From: Paracoccus albicereus
GTDB taxonomy: Bacteria > Pseudomonadota > Alphaproteobacteria > Rhodobacterales > Rhodobacteraceae
DNA: 64,000 bases
Direction: 5' to 3'
Assembly (NCBI RefSeq): GCF_024359525.1
Contig: NZ_JAKZEU010000004.1
Location: forward strand, 1-64,000
Of this stretch, positions 24,646-33,283 are shown piece after piece. The notes under the pieces were generated by a model. The model worked only from the letters and a program-made list of their open reading frames with translations. It did not search any database and was not told the origin of the DNA. A program made the position numbers and the translations under genes. Each line of letters begins with the position of its first letter. Position 1 is the first letter of the stretch.

Positions 24646-24655
24646 GGGCGCAGCC

Positions 24656-27163
24656 ATGATGAACCTCACCGAATATCGACGCACCGCCACCCGTCTCGCG
24701 GATTTCCTGCCCTGGGCCGCTCTGGTCGGTTCCGGTGTTGTGCTGAACAAGGACGGCAGTTTTCAGCGCACCGCCAAATTCCGGGGGCCGGACCTGGATT
24801 CCGCCGTCGCGGCCGAACTGGTCGCAGTCGCTGGTCGGATCAACAATGCCGTGCGCCGCCTTGGCTCTGGCTGGTCGATCTTCGTCGAGGCGCAGCGTTC
24901 CGAAGCCGCGACCTATCCTGACAGCAAGTTTCCCGATGCGGCTTCCGCGCTGGTCGATGCCGAACGCAGGGCCTCCTTTGAGGAAGCCGGTATGCATTTC
25001 GTGTCCGGCTATTTCCTAACCGTTCTCTGGTTGCCGCCTGCCGAGGATGCCGCCCGCGCCGAGACCTGGCTCTATGAGGGCCGCGAGCAATCCGGCGTCA
25101 ATCCATGGGAGGTGATGCGCGGCTTCATCGACCGCACCGACCGCGTGCTGGCACTGCTCGATGGCTTCATGCCCGAATGCCACTGGATCGATGACGCGGC
25201 GACGCTGACCTATCTCCATTCGACCATTTCCACGAACCGCCACCGCGTGCGCGTGCCGGAGGTACCGATGCACCTCGACGCGCTGCTGGCCGATCAGCCG
25301 CTGACCGGCGGGCTGGAGCCGCACCTGGGCTTGTCGCATCTGCGTATCCTGACCATCACAGGCTTCCCGACCGCGACGACGCCCGGCCTGCTCGGCGAGA
25401 TGAACCGGCTGGCCTTTCCTTACCGCTGGTCCACCCGCGCGATCCTGATGGACAAGACGGACGCCACGAAGCTGCTGACCAAGATCCGTCGCCAATGGTT
25501 CGCCAAGCGCAAATCCATCGCCGCGATCCTGAAAGAGGTGATGACCAACGAGCAATCGGCGTTGGTGGACGCGGATGCGTCGAACAAGGCGCTCGACGCC
25601 GACATGGCCCTGCAGGAACTTGGCGCCGACATGGCCGGTATGGCCTATGTGACTGCGACCGTCACCGTCTGGGATGCCGACCCGCGCATCGCCGACGAGA
25701 AGCTGCGGCTGGTCGAAAAAATCATCCAAGGCCGCGATTTCACGGCCATGCCGGAAACAGTCAATGCCGTCGATGCCTGGCTCGGTTCCTTGCCCGGACA
25801 TGCCTATGCCAATGTCCGGCAGCCGCCCGTCTCGACGCTCAACCTTGCCCACATGATCCCGCTATCGGCCGTGTGGGCGGGGCCGGAACGGAACGAACAT
25901 CTCGAAGCGCCCCCCTTGCTTTACGGCAAGACCGAGGGTTCGACGCCGTTCCGGCTTTCCCTTCACATCGGCGATGTCGGCCATACCCTCGTCATTGGCC
26001 CGACCGGCGCGGGAAAATCTGTGCTGCTGGCGTTGATGGCGCTGCAGTTCCGCCGCTATAAGCGCTCCCAGATCTTCGCCTTCGATTTCGGTGGCAGCAT
26101 CCGGGCTGCATCGCTCGCCATGAGCGGCGATTGGCATGACCTTGGCGGCGGGCTGACGGAAGGAGACGAGGCGTCCGTCTCGCTCCAACCGCTGGCGCGC
26201 ATCGACGACACCTATGAGCGTGCCTGGGCCGCCGACTGGATCGGCGCAATCCTCATGCGTGAAGGCATTACACTCACGCCCGACGTCAAGGAACATATCT
26301 GGACAGCACTGAACTCGCTCGCTTCCGCACCGGTGGGCGAGCGCACCATCACCGGCCTTGCAGTTCTGCTCCAGTCCAATGATCTCAAGCAGGCGTTGCG
26401 CCCTTACTGTGTTGGCGGCGCCTATGGCCGGTTGCTCGACGCCGAAGCCGAACATCTCGGTCATGCCGATGTGCAAGCCTTTGAGATCGAGGGACTGGTC
26501 GGCACTGGTGCTGCGCCTGCGGTGCTGGCGTATCTGTTCCACCGCATCGGCGACCGGCTCGACGGGCGCCCAACGCTGCTCATCATCGATGAAGGCTGGC
26601 TGGCGCTGGATGATGAAGGCTTCGCCGGCCAACTCCGTGAATGGCTGAAGACGCTCAGGAAGAAGAACGCTTCCGTCATCTTCGCCACGCAATCGCTCTC
26701 GGACATCGACGGCAGCAACATCGCGCCCGCCATCATCGAAAGCTGCCCGACACGGCTGCTTCTCCCGAACGAGCGCGCCATTGAGCCCCAGATCACCGCC
26801 ATCTATCGCCGCTTCGGCCTCAATGATCGGCAGATCGAAATCCTCGCTCGGGCGATGCCCAAGCGGGATTATTACTGCCAGTCGCGGCGCGGCAATCGGC
26901 TGTTCGAGCTGGGTCTCAGCGAGGTCGGCCTCGCGCTCTGCGCCGCTTCCGCCAAGTCAGACCAGACCCTGATTGCAAACATCATGGCCGAGCATGGGCG
27001 TAACGGCTTCCTTGCCGCCTGGCTGCGCCATCGCGGCGCCGATTGGGCCGCAGAGCTGATCCCGAACCTCACCAATCTCACTGAGCCGACCGAACCCACA
27101 GTTCCGGCCGCGCCAGATCATTCCCAGCCAGACCACCCCCATGAAGAGGAGATCCTGCTATGA
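24656..27163 (+). CDS. trbE: TrbE, VirB4-type ATPase
   Basis: 835 residues from the ATG at 24656. The N-terminal half carries the CagE/TrbE/VirB domain; the C-terminal ATPase has Walker A GPTGAGKS at 448-455, Walker B TLLIIDEGWLALDD and the following FATQSLSDI. VirB4 proteins drive pilin extraction and assembly. The longer open frame from 24479 would overlap most of trbD and is rejected. The stop overlaps trbJ by ATGA. Confidence 0.93.
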   Translation: MMNLTEYRRTATRLADFLPWAALVGSGVVLNKDGSFQRTAKFRGPDLDSAVAAELVAVAGRINNAVRRLGSGWSIFVEAQRSEAATYPDSKFPDAASALVDAERRASFEEAGMHFVSGYFLTVLWLPPAEDAARAETWLYEGREQSGVNPWEVMRGFIDRTDRVLALLDGFMPECHWIDDAATLTYLHSTISTNRHRVRVPEVPMHLDALLADQPLTGGLEPHLGLSHLRILTITGFPTATTPGLLGEMNRLAFPYRWSTRAILMDKTDATKLLTKIRRQWFAKRKSIAAILKEVMTNEQSALVDADASNKALDADMALQELGADMAGMAYVTATVTVWDADPRIADEKLRLVEKIIQGRDFTAMPETVNAVDAWLGSLPGHAYANVRQPPVSTLNLAHMIPLSAVWAGPERNEHLEAPPLLYGKTEGSTPFRLSLHIGDVGHTLVIGPTGAGKSVLLALMALQFRRYKRSQIFAFDFGGSIRAASLAMSGDWHDLGGGLTEGDEASVSLQPLARIDDTYERAWAADWIGAILMREGITLTPDVKEHIWTALNSLASAPVGERTITGLAVLLQSNDLKQALRPYCVGGAYGRLLDAEAEHLGHADVQAFEIEGLVGTGAAPAVLAYLFHRIGDRLDGRPTLLIIDEGWLALDDEGFAGQLREWLKTLRKKNASVIFATQSLSDIDGSNIAPAIIESCPTRLLLPNERAIEPQITAIYRRFGLNDRQIEILARAMPKRDYYCQSRRGNRLFELGLSEVGLALCAASAKSDQTLIANIMAEHGRNGFLAAWLRHRGADWAAELIPNLTNLTEPTEPTVPAAPDHSQPDHPHEEEILL

Positions 27164-27945
27164 TCCGTATTCCTGTTCGCCGTCTCGTCGGTACTTCCGT
27201 ACTGGCTGTCGTGCTCGCCGTGCCCGTCGCGCTTTCGCCGATGCTGGCGAGTCCGGCTCATGCGCAATTCGGCTTCGGCCGCATCGTCTTCGATCCCTCC
27301 AATTACGCCGAAAACGTCCTCACGGCCGCGCGCACGCTGGAGCAGATCAACAACCAGATTCAGAGCCTCCAGAATGAGGCGACCATGCTTATCAATCAGG
27401 CCCGCAATCTGGCGAGCCTGCCGTATAGCTCGCTCCAGCAGCTTCAGCAGAATGTCCAGCGCACGCAACAGCTTCTGAGCCAGGCGCAGAACATCGCCTT
27501 CGACGTCCAGAACATCAATCAGGCGTTCCAGCAGAAATACGGCAGTATCTCCCTGTCCGCTACCGATACCCAGCTCGTCGCCGATGCGCGGTCCCGCTGG
27601 CAGAACACGGTCGGCGGCTTGCAGGACGCCATGCGCGTGCAGGCCGGTGTCGTCGGCAACATCGACGCCAACCGCACCGAGATGTCTGCCCTTGTCGGTC
27701 AGAGCCAGAACGCCTCGGGTGCATTGCAGGCCACACAGGCGGGCAATCAGCTTCTCGCCCTGCAATCACAGCAGCTTTCCGACCTAGTCGCGCTGATGTC
27801 GGCCAATGGTCGTTCGGAAGCGCTGATCGAGGCTGAACGTGCGACCGCCGCCGAACAGGGCCGCATCCAGCGTGAACGCTTTCTGACACCGGGATCGGCC
27901 TACCAGCCCGGCAATGCCCGGATGTTCGGCAACGGCAACAACTGA
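27160..27945 (+). CDS. trbJ: TrbJ, VirB5-like protein
   Basis: 261 residues. A signal peptide is cleaved near AHA-Q (residue 35), followed by long helices rich in Gln and Asn (YAENVLTAARTLEQINNQIQ and similar), the usual VirB5/TrbJ coiled-coil body. The protein is expected at the pilus tip or in the periplasm. It overlaps trbE by ATGA. Confidence 0.9.
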   Translation: MIRIPVRRLVGTSVLAVVLAVPVALSPMLASPAHAQFGFGRIVFDPSNYAENVLTAARTLEQINNQIQSLQNEATMLINQARNLASLPYSSLQQLQQNVQRTQQLLSQAQNIAFDVQNINQAFQQKYGSISLSATDTQLVADARSRWQNTVGGLQDAMRVQAGVVGNIDANRTEMSALVGQSQNASGALQATQAGNQLLALQSQQLSDLVALMSANGRSEALIEAERATAAEQGRIQRERFLTPGSAYQPGNARMFGNGNN

Positions 27946-27965
27946 CCGGACAGGAGGCGCGCGAC

Positions 27966-28253
27966 ATGGACGGCAAGATGCTGGCCCGGATCGGTGCGAT
28001 CATATTCGTCGCCATCGCGATTACCGCCACGGTGATCGAGACGATCCGCGAGCACGAACCGACGCAAACCCGTCCGGCTCCCGCGCTTCAACCTTCTGTC
28101 GATCCGCTGCGCCAGAGCCTGCGCCGCTGCCAGCAGCTTGGTGAGGCTGCCGTGAACGATCCCGCTTGCCTCGCCACCTGGGCCGAAAACCGCGATCGGT
28201 TCCTCGGCCGGACGCCGGTGCCCGCCGCCCCGCATCAGAACGGGGGGCAGTGA
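27966..28253 (+). CDS. trbK: TrbK-like entry exclusion protein
   Basis: 95 residues. One membrane anchor (about 6-24) is followed by a short periplasmic part with two cysteines in LRRCQQLGEAAVNDPACLAT. Position between trbJ and trbL and the C-x13-C spacing match the alternative TrbK family of Tn4371-like elements, which prevents mating between cells that already hold the element. It has an AGGAGG site upstream. Confidence 0.8.
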   Translation: MDGKMLARIGAIIFVAIAITATVIETIREHEPTQTRPAPALQPSVDPLRQSLRRCQQLGEAAVNDPACLATWAENRDRFLGRTPVPAAPHQNGGQ

Positions 28254-28256
28254 ACC

Positions 28257-29618
28257 ATGGGCGGCACCGGCGTCATCGACAATTTCCTGGGCGTATTCAC
28301 CATCTATATCGACAGCGGTTTCGGCCTGCTCGGCGGTGAAGTTGCTTTCATCGCCACTACCCTGATCGTTATCGACGTGACGCTGGCAGCGCTCTTCTGG
28401 TCCTGGGGCGCCGATGACGACATTATCGCCCGGCTGGTCAAGAAGACGCTGTTCGTCGGTGTCTTCGCGTATCTGATCGGCAACTGGAACAATCTCGCGC
28501 AGATCATCTTCGACAGCTTCGCCGGTCTCGGCCTGAAGGGATCGGGGACCGGCTTTTCCACCGCCGATCTGCTGCGACCCGGCAAGGTGGCGCAGACCGG
28601 CCTCGATGCCGGTCGCCCGCTGCTCGAATCCATCTCCGACATGATGGGCTACTGGTCGTTTTTCGAGAACTTCATCCAGATTGCCTGCCTGATGTTCGCC
28701 TGGGTGTTGGTGCTGCTCGCCTTCTTCATCCTCGCCGTGCAGCTCTTCGTTACCCTGATCGAGTTCAAGCTGACCACGCTCGCGGGCTTCGTCCTCATCC
28801 CCTTCGGCCTCTTCGGCAAGACCGCCTTCATGGCCGAGCGCGTGCTGGGCAACGTCGTCTCCTCCGGCATTAAGGTTCTGGTGCTCGCTGTTATCATCGG
28901 CATCGGCTCGACGCTGTTTTCGCAGTTCACGGCAGGTTTTGGCGGCGCGACACCAACCATCGACGACGCCATGGCCATCGTGCTGGCAGCACTTTCTCTT
29001 CTCGGCCTCGGCATTTTCGGCCCCGGCATCGCCTCCGGCCTTGTTTCCGGCGGGCCGCAGCTTGGTGCAGGTGCTGCCGTCGGAACCGGCCTTGCCGCTG
29101 GCGGCATGGTGCTCGCCGGTGGCGCTGCCGCAGGTATGGCCGCGAAGGGGGGAGCTGCGGCACTCTCCGGTGGTGCCACTGCTGTCCGTGGCGGTGCTGC
29201 CGCTGCAGGTGCTGCGAGCGCCGCCTATAGTGTCGGATCACTCGGCCAGTCCGGCGCGGCCGGTGTCGCTTCGGGTCTGGGCGGTGTCGCTCGTGCCGCA
29301 GGGTCCGCCGCCGTGTCGCCGCTGAAGCGTGCCGCCTCGAAAGCAACAGAGAACGTCAAAGGCAGCTTCACCGATGGTGCCCGCGCCGGGCTCGGCGTCA
29401 CCGGAGGATCGTCCACGCAGGGATGTATTGGCGGTGCGAGTGCCGCCGCTTCCGCAGCGCCTCCCGCTCCGGCGGGCGGCCCGCCTGCATGGGCGCAGCA
29501 GATGCACCGCCGTCAGGCCCTCAATCACGGCACCACCATGGCCGCCCATGCCGTCCGCTCCGGAGACAGTCACGGTGGCGGCTCTTCTGTCAACATGTCC
29601 GAAAGTGACCGCTCATGA
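28257..29618 (+). CDS. trbL: TrbL, VirB6-type channel protein
   Basis: 453 residues. Five to six hydrophobic segments fill residues 15-260 and include the conserved FFILAVQLFVTLIEFKLTTL region. The C-terminal 190 residues are Ala/Gly-rich and low in complexity (repeated GGAAAG-type units), as in other TrbL proteins. It forms part of the inner-membrane channel. It starts three bases after trbK and its stop overlaps trbF by ATGA. Confidence 0.9.
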   Translation: MGGTGVIDNFLGVFTIYIDSGFGLLGGEVAFIATTLIVIDVTLAALFWSWGADDDIIARLVKKTLFVGVFAYLIGNWNNLAQIIFDSFAGLGLKGSGTGFSTADLLRPGKVAQTGLDAGRPLLESISDMMGYWSFFENFIQIACLMFAWVLVLLAFFILAVQLFVTLIEFKLTTLAGFVLIPFGLFGKTAFMAERVLGNVVSSGIKVLVLAVIIGIGSTLFSQFTAGFGGATPTIDDAMAIVLAALSLLGLGIFGPGIASGLVSGGPQLGAGAAVGTGLAAGGMVLAGGAAAGMAAKGGAAALSGGATAVRGGAAAAGAASAAYSVGSLGQSGAAGVASGLGGVARAAGSAAVSPLKRAASKATENVKGSFTDGARAGLGVTGGSSTQGCIGGASAAASAAPPAPAGGPPAWAQQMHRRQALNHGTTMAAHAVRSGDSHGGGSSVNMSESDRS

Positions 29619-30304
29619 ACATCTTCAGACGCCCATCGACCCATTACGGCAAATCGCTCGAACCCGAGACGCCTTACCAGAAGGCCGCGCAAGTCTGGGA
29701 CGAGCGCATCGGCTCGGCGCGCGTGCAGGCGAAGAACTGGCGCTACATGGCCTTCGGCTCGCTGATCCTCTCTGCAGGCTTCGCTTCCGCGCTTGTCTGG
29801 CAATCGGCACGCGGGACTGTCGTGCCCTGGGTGGTGCAGGTTGATAATCTCGGCCAGGCGCAGACCGTTGCCGCTGCGACGGCCGATTACCGGCCGACCG
29901 ATCCGCAGATCGCTTTCCATCTGGGCCGCTTCATCGAGCAGACGCGCTCGATCCCGGCCGATGCCATCATCGTGCGTCAGAACTGGCTGCGCGCCTATGA
30001 GTTCACCACGGACCGGGGCGCCGCCGCGCTCAACGACTATGCCCGCGCCAACGACCCGTTCACGAAGGTGGGCCGCGTGGCTGTAGCGGTCGAAGTCTCC
30101 AGCGTCATCCGGGCCTCGGACGACAGTTTCCGCGCCGCCTGGACCGAGCGCCATTACGAGAACGGGCAGCTTTCCACGACCGAGCGCTGGACCGCGATCC
30201 TGACCATCGTGGTCCAGACGCCGCGCGATGCCGAGCCTCTGCGCGCCAATCCGCTCGGCATCTACGTCAATGCAATCTCATGGTCGCGGGAGATGAGCCA
30301 ATGA
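29615..30304 (+). CDS. trbF: TrbF, VirB8-type protein
   Basis: 229 residues with a short cytoplasmic N-terminus (starts MNIFRRPSTHYGKSLEPETP), one membrane segment at about 43-62 and a periplasmic VirB8 domain (RFIEQTRSIPADAIIVRQNW, then TERWTAILTIVVQTP). VirB8 proteins nucleate the inner-membrane complex. The stop shares bases with the trbG start at 30301. Confidence 0.92.
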   Translation: MNIFRRPSTHYGKSLEPETPYQKAAQVWDERIGSARVQAKNWRYMAFGSLILSAGFASALVWQSARGTVVPWVVQVDNLGQAQTVAAATADYRPTDPQIAFHLGRFIEQTRSIPADAIIVRQNWLRAYEFTTDRGAAALNDYARANDPFTKVGRVAVAVEVSSVIRASDDSFRAAWTERHYENGQLSTTERWTAILTIVVQTPRDAEPLRANPLGIYVNAISWSREMSQ

Positions 30305-31314
30305 CCCGCACGTTTCTCCGCAATTCCGGTTTCCCGGTTTTCCGTAAACCTGTCTTTGCGGCTTTGCTGCTCTCGGCCACCATGCTGGCGGGCTGCGCCA
30401 CCAACCGCACGCCGCAGTTCAGCTACGATGCCGAAGTTCCTGCGCTGCCGACCGTGCAGGCTGCCACCACCGATGACCGGCCCCGGCCATTGCACACACC
30501 GCCGGCCTGGACCGTCGCGCGCGGCGGAACCGCAGCAGGCACGCCGGCAGGCCGCGTCGAGAACGCGAATGCCGCCGCTCGCGTCGAGCCGCGTCGCGAA
30601 GGCTACTATAATGCCCTCCAGATCTACCCTTGGTCGGAAGGCGCACTTTATCAGGTCTATGCCGCGCCGGGGCAGATCACCAATATCGCGCTGGAGCCGG
30701 GCGAAAGCCTGACCGGCGCGGGGCCGATCGCGGCGGGCGATACTGCTCGCTGGATTATCGGGGATACCGAAAGTGGCAGCGGCGTGAACCGCCGCGTCCA
30801 CATCCTCGTCAAGCCATCCCGGCAGGACATCTCGACCAATCTCGTCGTCACGACCGACCGGCGCACTTACATGATCGAACTGCGCGCCCGCGAGGCGCTC
30901 TATATGCCGTCCGTTGCCTGGGCTTATCCGGCACCCCCGGCAAGTCAGCGCCAGACTGTTCCGGCAGCACCGATCATCCCGGCCGAGGCAGCGCGCAACT
31001 ATCGCTACGGCCTGAGCGGCGATAGCCCGCCGTGGCGGCCCATCTCCGTCTTCGACGATGGCCGCCGCATCTATGTCGTCTTCCCGCGCGGCATCGTCCA
31101 GGGCGAGATGCCGCCGATCTTCGTTCTGGGATCCGATGGCGAGCCTCAGATCGTCAATTCCCGTATCCACCAGAACATCCTGATCGTGGATCGCCTGTTC
31201 GGTGCGGCCGAGCTGCGCCTGGGCAGTAGCGATCGTCAGCAGACCGTCAGGATCGTTCGCATCGAACAAAGACAGGCGGCCCAGCCCGCGAATAGCGGGG
31301 GGGCGCCGTCATGA
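30301..31314 (+). CDS. trbG: TrbG, VirB9-type lipoprotein
   Basis: 337 residues from the ATG at 30301. A lipobox LAGC at 29-32 makes Cys32 the lipidation site. The VirB9/TrbG domain covers about 105-330 (YNALQIYPWSEGALYQVYAA, RWIIGDTESG, FDDGRRIYVVFPRG). It forms part of the outer-membrane core with TrbI. In this family VirB7 is absent, and the lipid anchor on TrbG probably replaces it. The stop overlaps trbI by ATGA. Confidence 0.92.
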   Translation: MTRTFLRNSGFPVFRKPVFAALLLSATMLAGCATNRTPQFSYDAEVPALPTVQAATTDDRPRPLHTPPAWTVARGGTAAGTPAGRVENANAAARVEPRREGYYNALQIYPWSEGALYQVYAAPGQITNIALEPGESLTGAGPIAAGDTARWIIGDTESGSGVNRRVHILVKPSRQDISTNLVVTTDRRTYMIELRAREALYMPSVAWAYPAPPASQRQTVPAAPIIPAEAARNYRYGLSGDSPPWRPISVFDDGRRIYVVFPRGIVQGEMPPIFVLGSDGEPQIVNSRIHQNILIVDRLFGAAELRLGSSDRQQTVRIVRIEQRQAAQPANSGGAPS

Positions 31315-32444
31315 GCGAGGAGACCACCACGAATGCCGCGCCGATGCGCCTGCGTGCGGAACCGCCACGTGTCACCCGCCTGTCGCGCAAGACGCTCGCC
31401 GGCGTCGGGGCCGTCGCTTTGCTCGGGATCGGTGGGGCGCTGATCTATGCACTCCAGACCCGTGATCTGAGCGGCGGCGGCGAAGAACTCTATTCGACCG
31501 AGAACCGCCCCACTGCCGATGGCCTGTCCGGCCTACCGCGCGATTACACTGGCCCGGTCTTGGGACCGGCATTGCCCGGTGATCTCGGCGGTCCCATCCT
31601 CGATGCCCAAAACAGGGGGCAGCCCGTCGCACCGCCCGCTATGGCGACGCCCGCCCGCGACCCTGCTGAAGAGCGGCGCCTCGCTGAAGAGGAAGCCGCG
31701 CGTCTGAGCACGGTCTTCTTCCAGTCAGGGCAGAGAACGGCCGCGACACCAGGCTCTGCAATGCCTGGCCTCGCGGGACTTGACCTAGGCGGTCAGCCCG
31801 CGACGCAGGACAGGCACACAGCTTTCCTGAATGGCCCTGTGGATCGCCAGACCGTTGCCTTGGGTCGCATCATGGCGCCTGCGTCGCCTTACATTCTTCA
31901 GGCCGGAGCCGTGATTCCGGCGGCGATGATTACCGGCATCCGCTCCGATCTGCCGGGGCAAATCACAGCGCAGGTCACGGAGAATGTCTATGACAGCCCG
32001 ACCGGCTCGCTGCTCCTGATCCCGCAGGGCACGCGCATCATCGGCCAGTATGATGCGGGCGTCACCTTCGGACAGCGCCGCGTGCTGCTGGTCTGGAACC
32101 GTCTGATCCTGCCCAATGGCCGCTCCATCGTGCTGGAGCGTCAACCGGGCGCAGACGCTTCCGGCTATGCCGGGCTTGAGGATGGCGTCGATTATCACTG
32201 GTGGGATCTGATGAAGGCGGCGGGGCTGTCCACGCTGCTCGGCATTGGCTCCGAGCTGGCGACCGATGACGACGACCGGCTGATCCGCGCCATCCGCGAC
32301 GGGGCGCAAGACACGATCAACCAGGCCGGACAACAGATCGTCCAGCGCCAGTTGCAGGTTGCGCCGACGCTGACCATCCGGCCGGGCTTCCCGGTCAGGG
32401 TCATCGTCACCCGCGATCTTGTGCTCGAACCCTACAGGAACTGA
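31311..32444 (+). CDS. trbI: TrbI, VirB10-type protein
   Basis: 377 residues. One membrane segment at about 29-47, a proline-rich linker, then the VirB10 domain from about 165 (ILQAGAVIPAAMITGIRSDL, LLIPQGTRIIGQYDAG, GYAGLEDGVDYHWWDLMKAA). The protein spans inner and outer membranes and opens the outer channel. It ends the core mating operon; DUF2274 follows after two bases. Confidence 0.93.
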   Translation: MSEETTTNAAPMRLRAEPPRVTRLSRKTLAGVGAVALLGIGGALIYALQTRDLSGGGEELYSTENRPTADGLSGLPRDYTGPVLGPALPGDLGGPILDAQNRGQPVAPPAMATPARDPAEERRLAEEEAARLSTVFFQSGQRTAATPGSAMPGLAGLDLGGQPATQDRHTAFLNGPVDRQTVALGRIMAPASPYILQAGAVIPAAMITGIRSDLPGQITAQVTENVYDSPTGSLLLIPQGTRIIGQYDAGVTFGQRRVLLVWNRLILPNGRSIVLERQPGADASGYAGLEDGVDYHWWDLMKAAGLSTLLGIGSELATDDDDRLIRAIRDGAQDTINQAGQQIVQRQLQVAPTLTIRPGFPVRVIVTRDLVLEPYRN

Positions 32445-32446
32445 CC

Positions 32447-32668
32447 ATGGCAAAACTGAAACTTGGACCCATCATTGAGGACAAGCCCGTCAAACTCACG
32501 CTGGAGTTGCCGGGGCCGCTCCATCGTGATCTCGTTGCCTATGCCGAGGTGCTGGCCCGAGAAACCGGGCAACCCGCCACCGATCCCGTCAGGCTGATCG
32601 TGCCGATGCTGGAGCGGTTTATCGCCACGGATCGGGGCTTTGCCAGCGCCAGAAGAGCCCGCTCATGA
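32447..32668 (+). CDS. DUF2274 family protein
   Basis: 73 residues, family pattern KLGPIIEDKPVKLTLELPG then HRDLVAYAEVLARETGQP. It resembles a ribbon-helix-helix protein and always follows trbI in this element class. The role is unknown; it may repress trb genes. Its stop overlaps the 3' end of the convergent tetR by a few bases, which marks the end of the operon. Confidence 0.85.
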   Translation: MAKLKLGPIIEDKPVKLTLELPGPLHRDLVAYAEVLARETGQPATDPVRLIVPMLERFIATDRGFASARRARS

Positions 32669-33283
32669 GGCGCTGATACTGTCAGGGCAAGTTGCCGCGA
32701 TGATCTCCATGAGTGTGTCGACGGCATCTCGCGCCGCGTCCCATTTGGCGGACTGATCCATTTCCCGGTTCTGAAGGGTGAGACTCACCGCGCCGTGTAC
32801 CGTTGACCAGAACATGAAGCTGTAGCGACCGAGGTCGATGCCAGGCAAAAAGCCTTTGTCCTGAGAGCGACGAAGTCCCGTGAGCAATAGTTTCAGTATC
32901 TGACTTCCAGCTTCGCTCGACCATGGATCATCGCTGACACCGAGCCTTGGCTGCGGTGTGAACATCAGCCGATATAGCGTGGGGTTTTCCAGGGCAAAGC
33001 GGACATAGGCATAGCTGCCATCGCGCAAATAGCCGAATGGGTCACCGCGCATCCGCTCGAAGACGGCCAGCTTTTCTTTGTAGAGCCGGTTGAAACCCTC
33101 GCCCCGAACGGCGCGCAGTAAGGCGCTCTTGTCGTGAAAGTGGCCGTAAAGCGCTGGCGCGGTGCAGCCTATGGCATGCGCAACCGCAGTCAGCGGTACG
33201 TCGAGGTCGCCGCGCTCCGCTAGCAGCCGGATGGTTTCGTCGACCGCGCGACGAGCAATATCAAGTTCTTGCTCCTTCCGAGG
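32663..33283 (-). pseudogene. TetR-family regulator, main part, cut off from its start by a transposon
   Basis: 206 codons from PRKEQELDIARRAVDETI to the stop at 32663. The TetR helix-turn-helix is intact (LTAVAHAIGCTAPALYGHFH), followed by a TetR_C_33-like ligand domain (MFTPQPRLGVSDDPWS, GRYSFMFWSTVHGAVSL). The reading frame continues leftward into IS66 DNA as MQYRPGFCSCY, which is not native. The true first codons (ATG GCT CGC) lie 16 kb away at 49371-49379. Joining them through the 8-bp duplication gives MARPRKEQELDIARR in frame, a protein of 209 residues. Whether the IS end supplies a promoter and start for a slightly altered but working repressor is open. Confidence 0.85.
33276..33283. 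repeat. Left target-site duplication of the composite transposon
   Basis: TTCCGAGG directly left of the IS66 end. The same eight bases occur at 49363-49370 directly right of the distal IS66 end. Eight bases is the normal IS66-family duplication length. The inner flank of the left IS (35068-35075, TTGTTCAG) does not match, so the duplication belongs to the whole 16-kb unit. Confidence 0.88.
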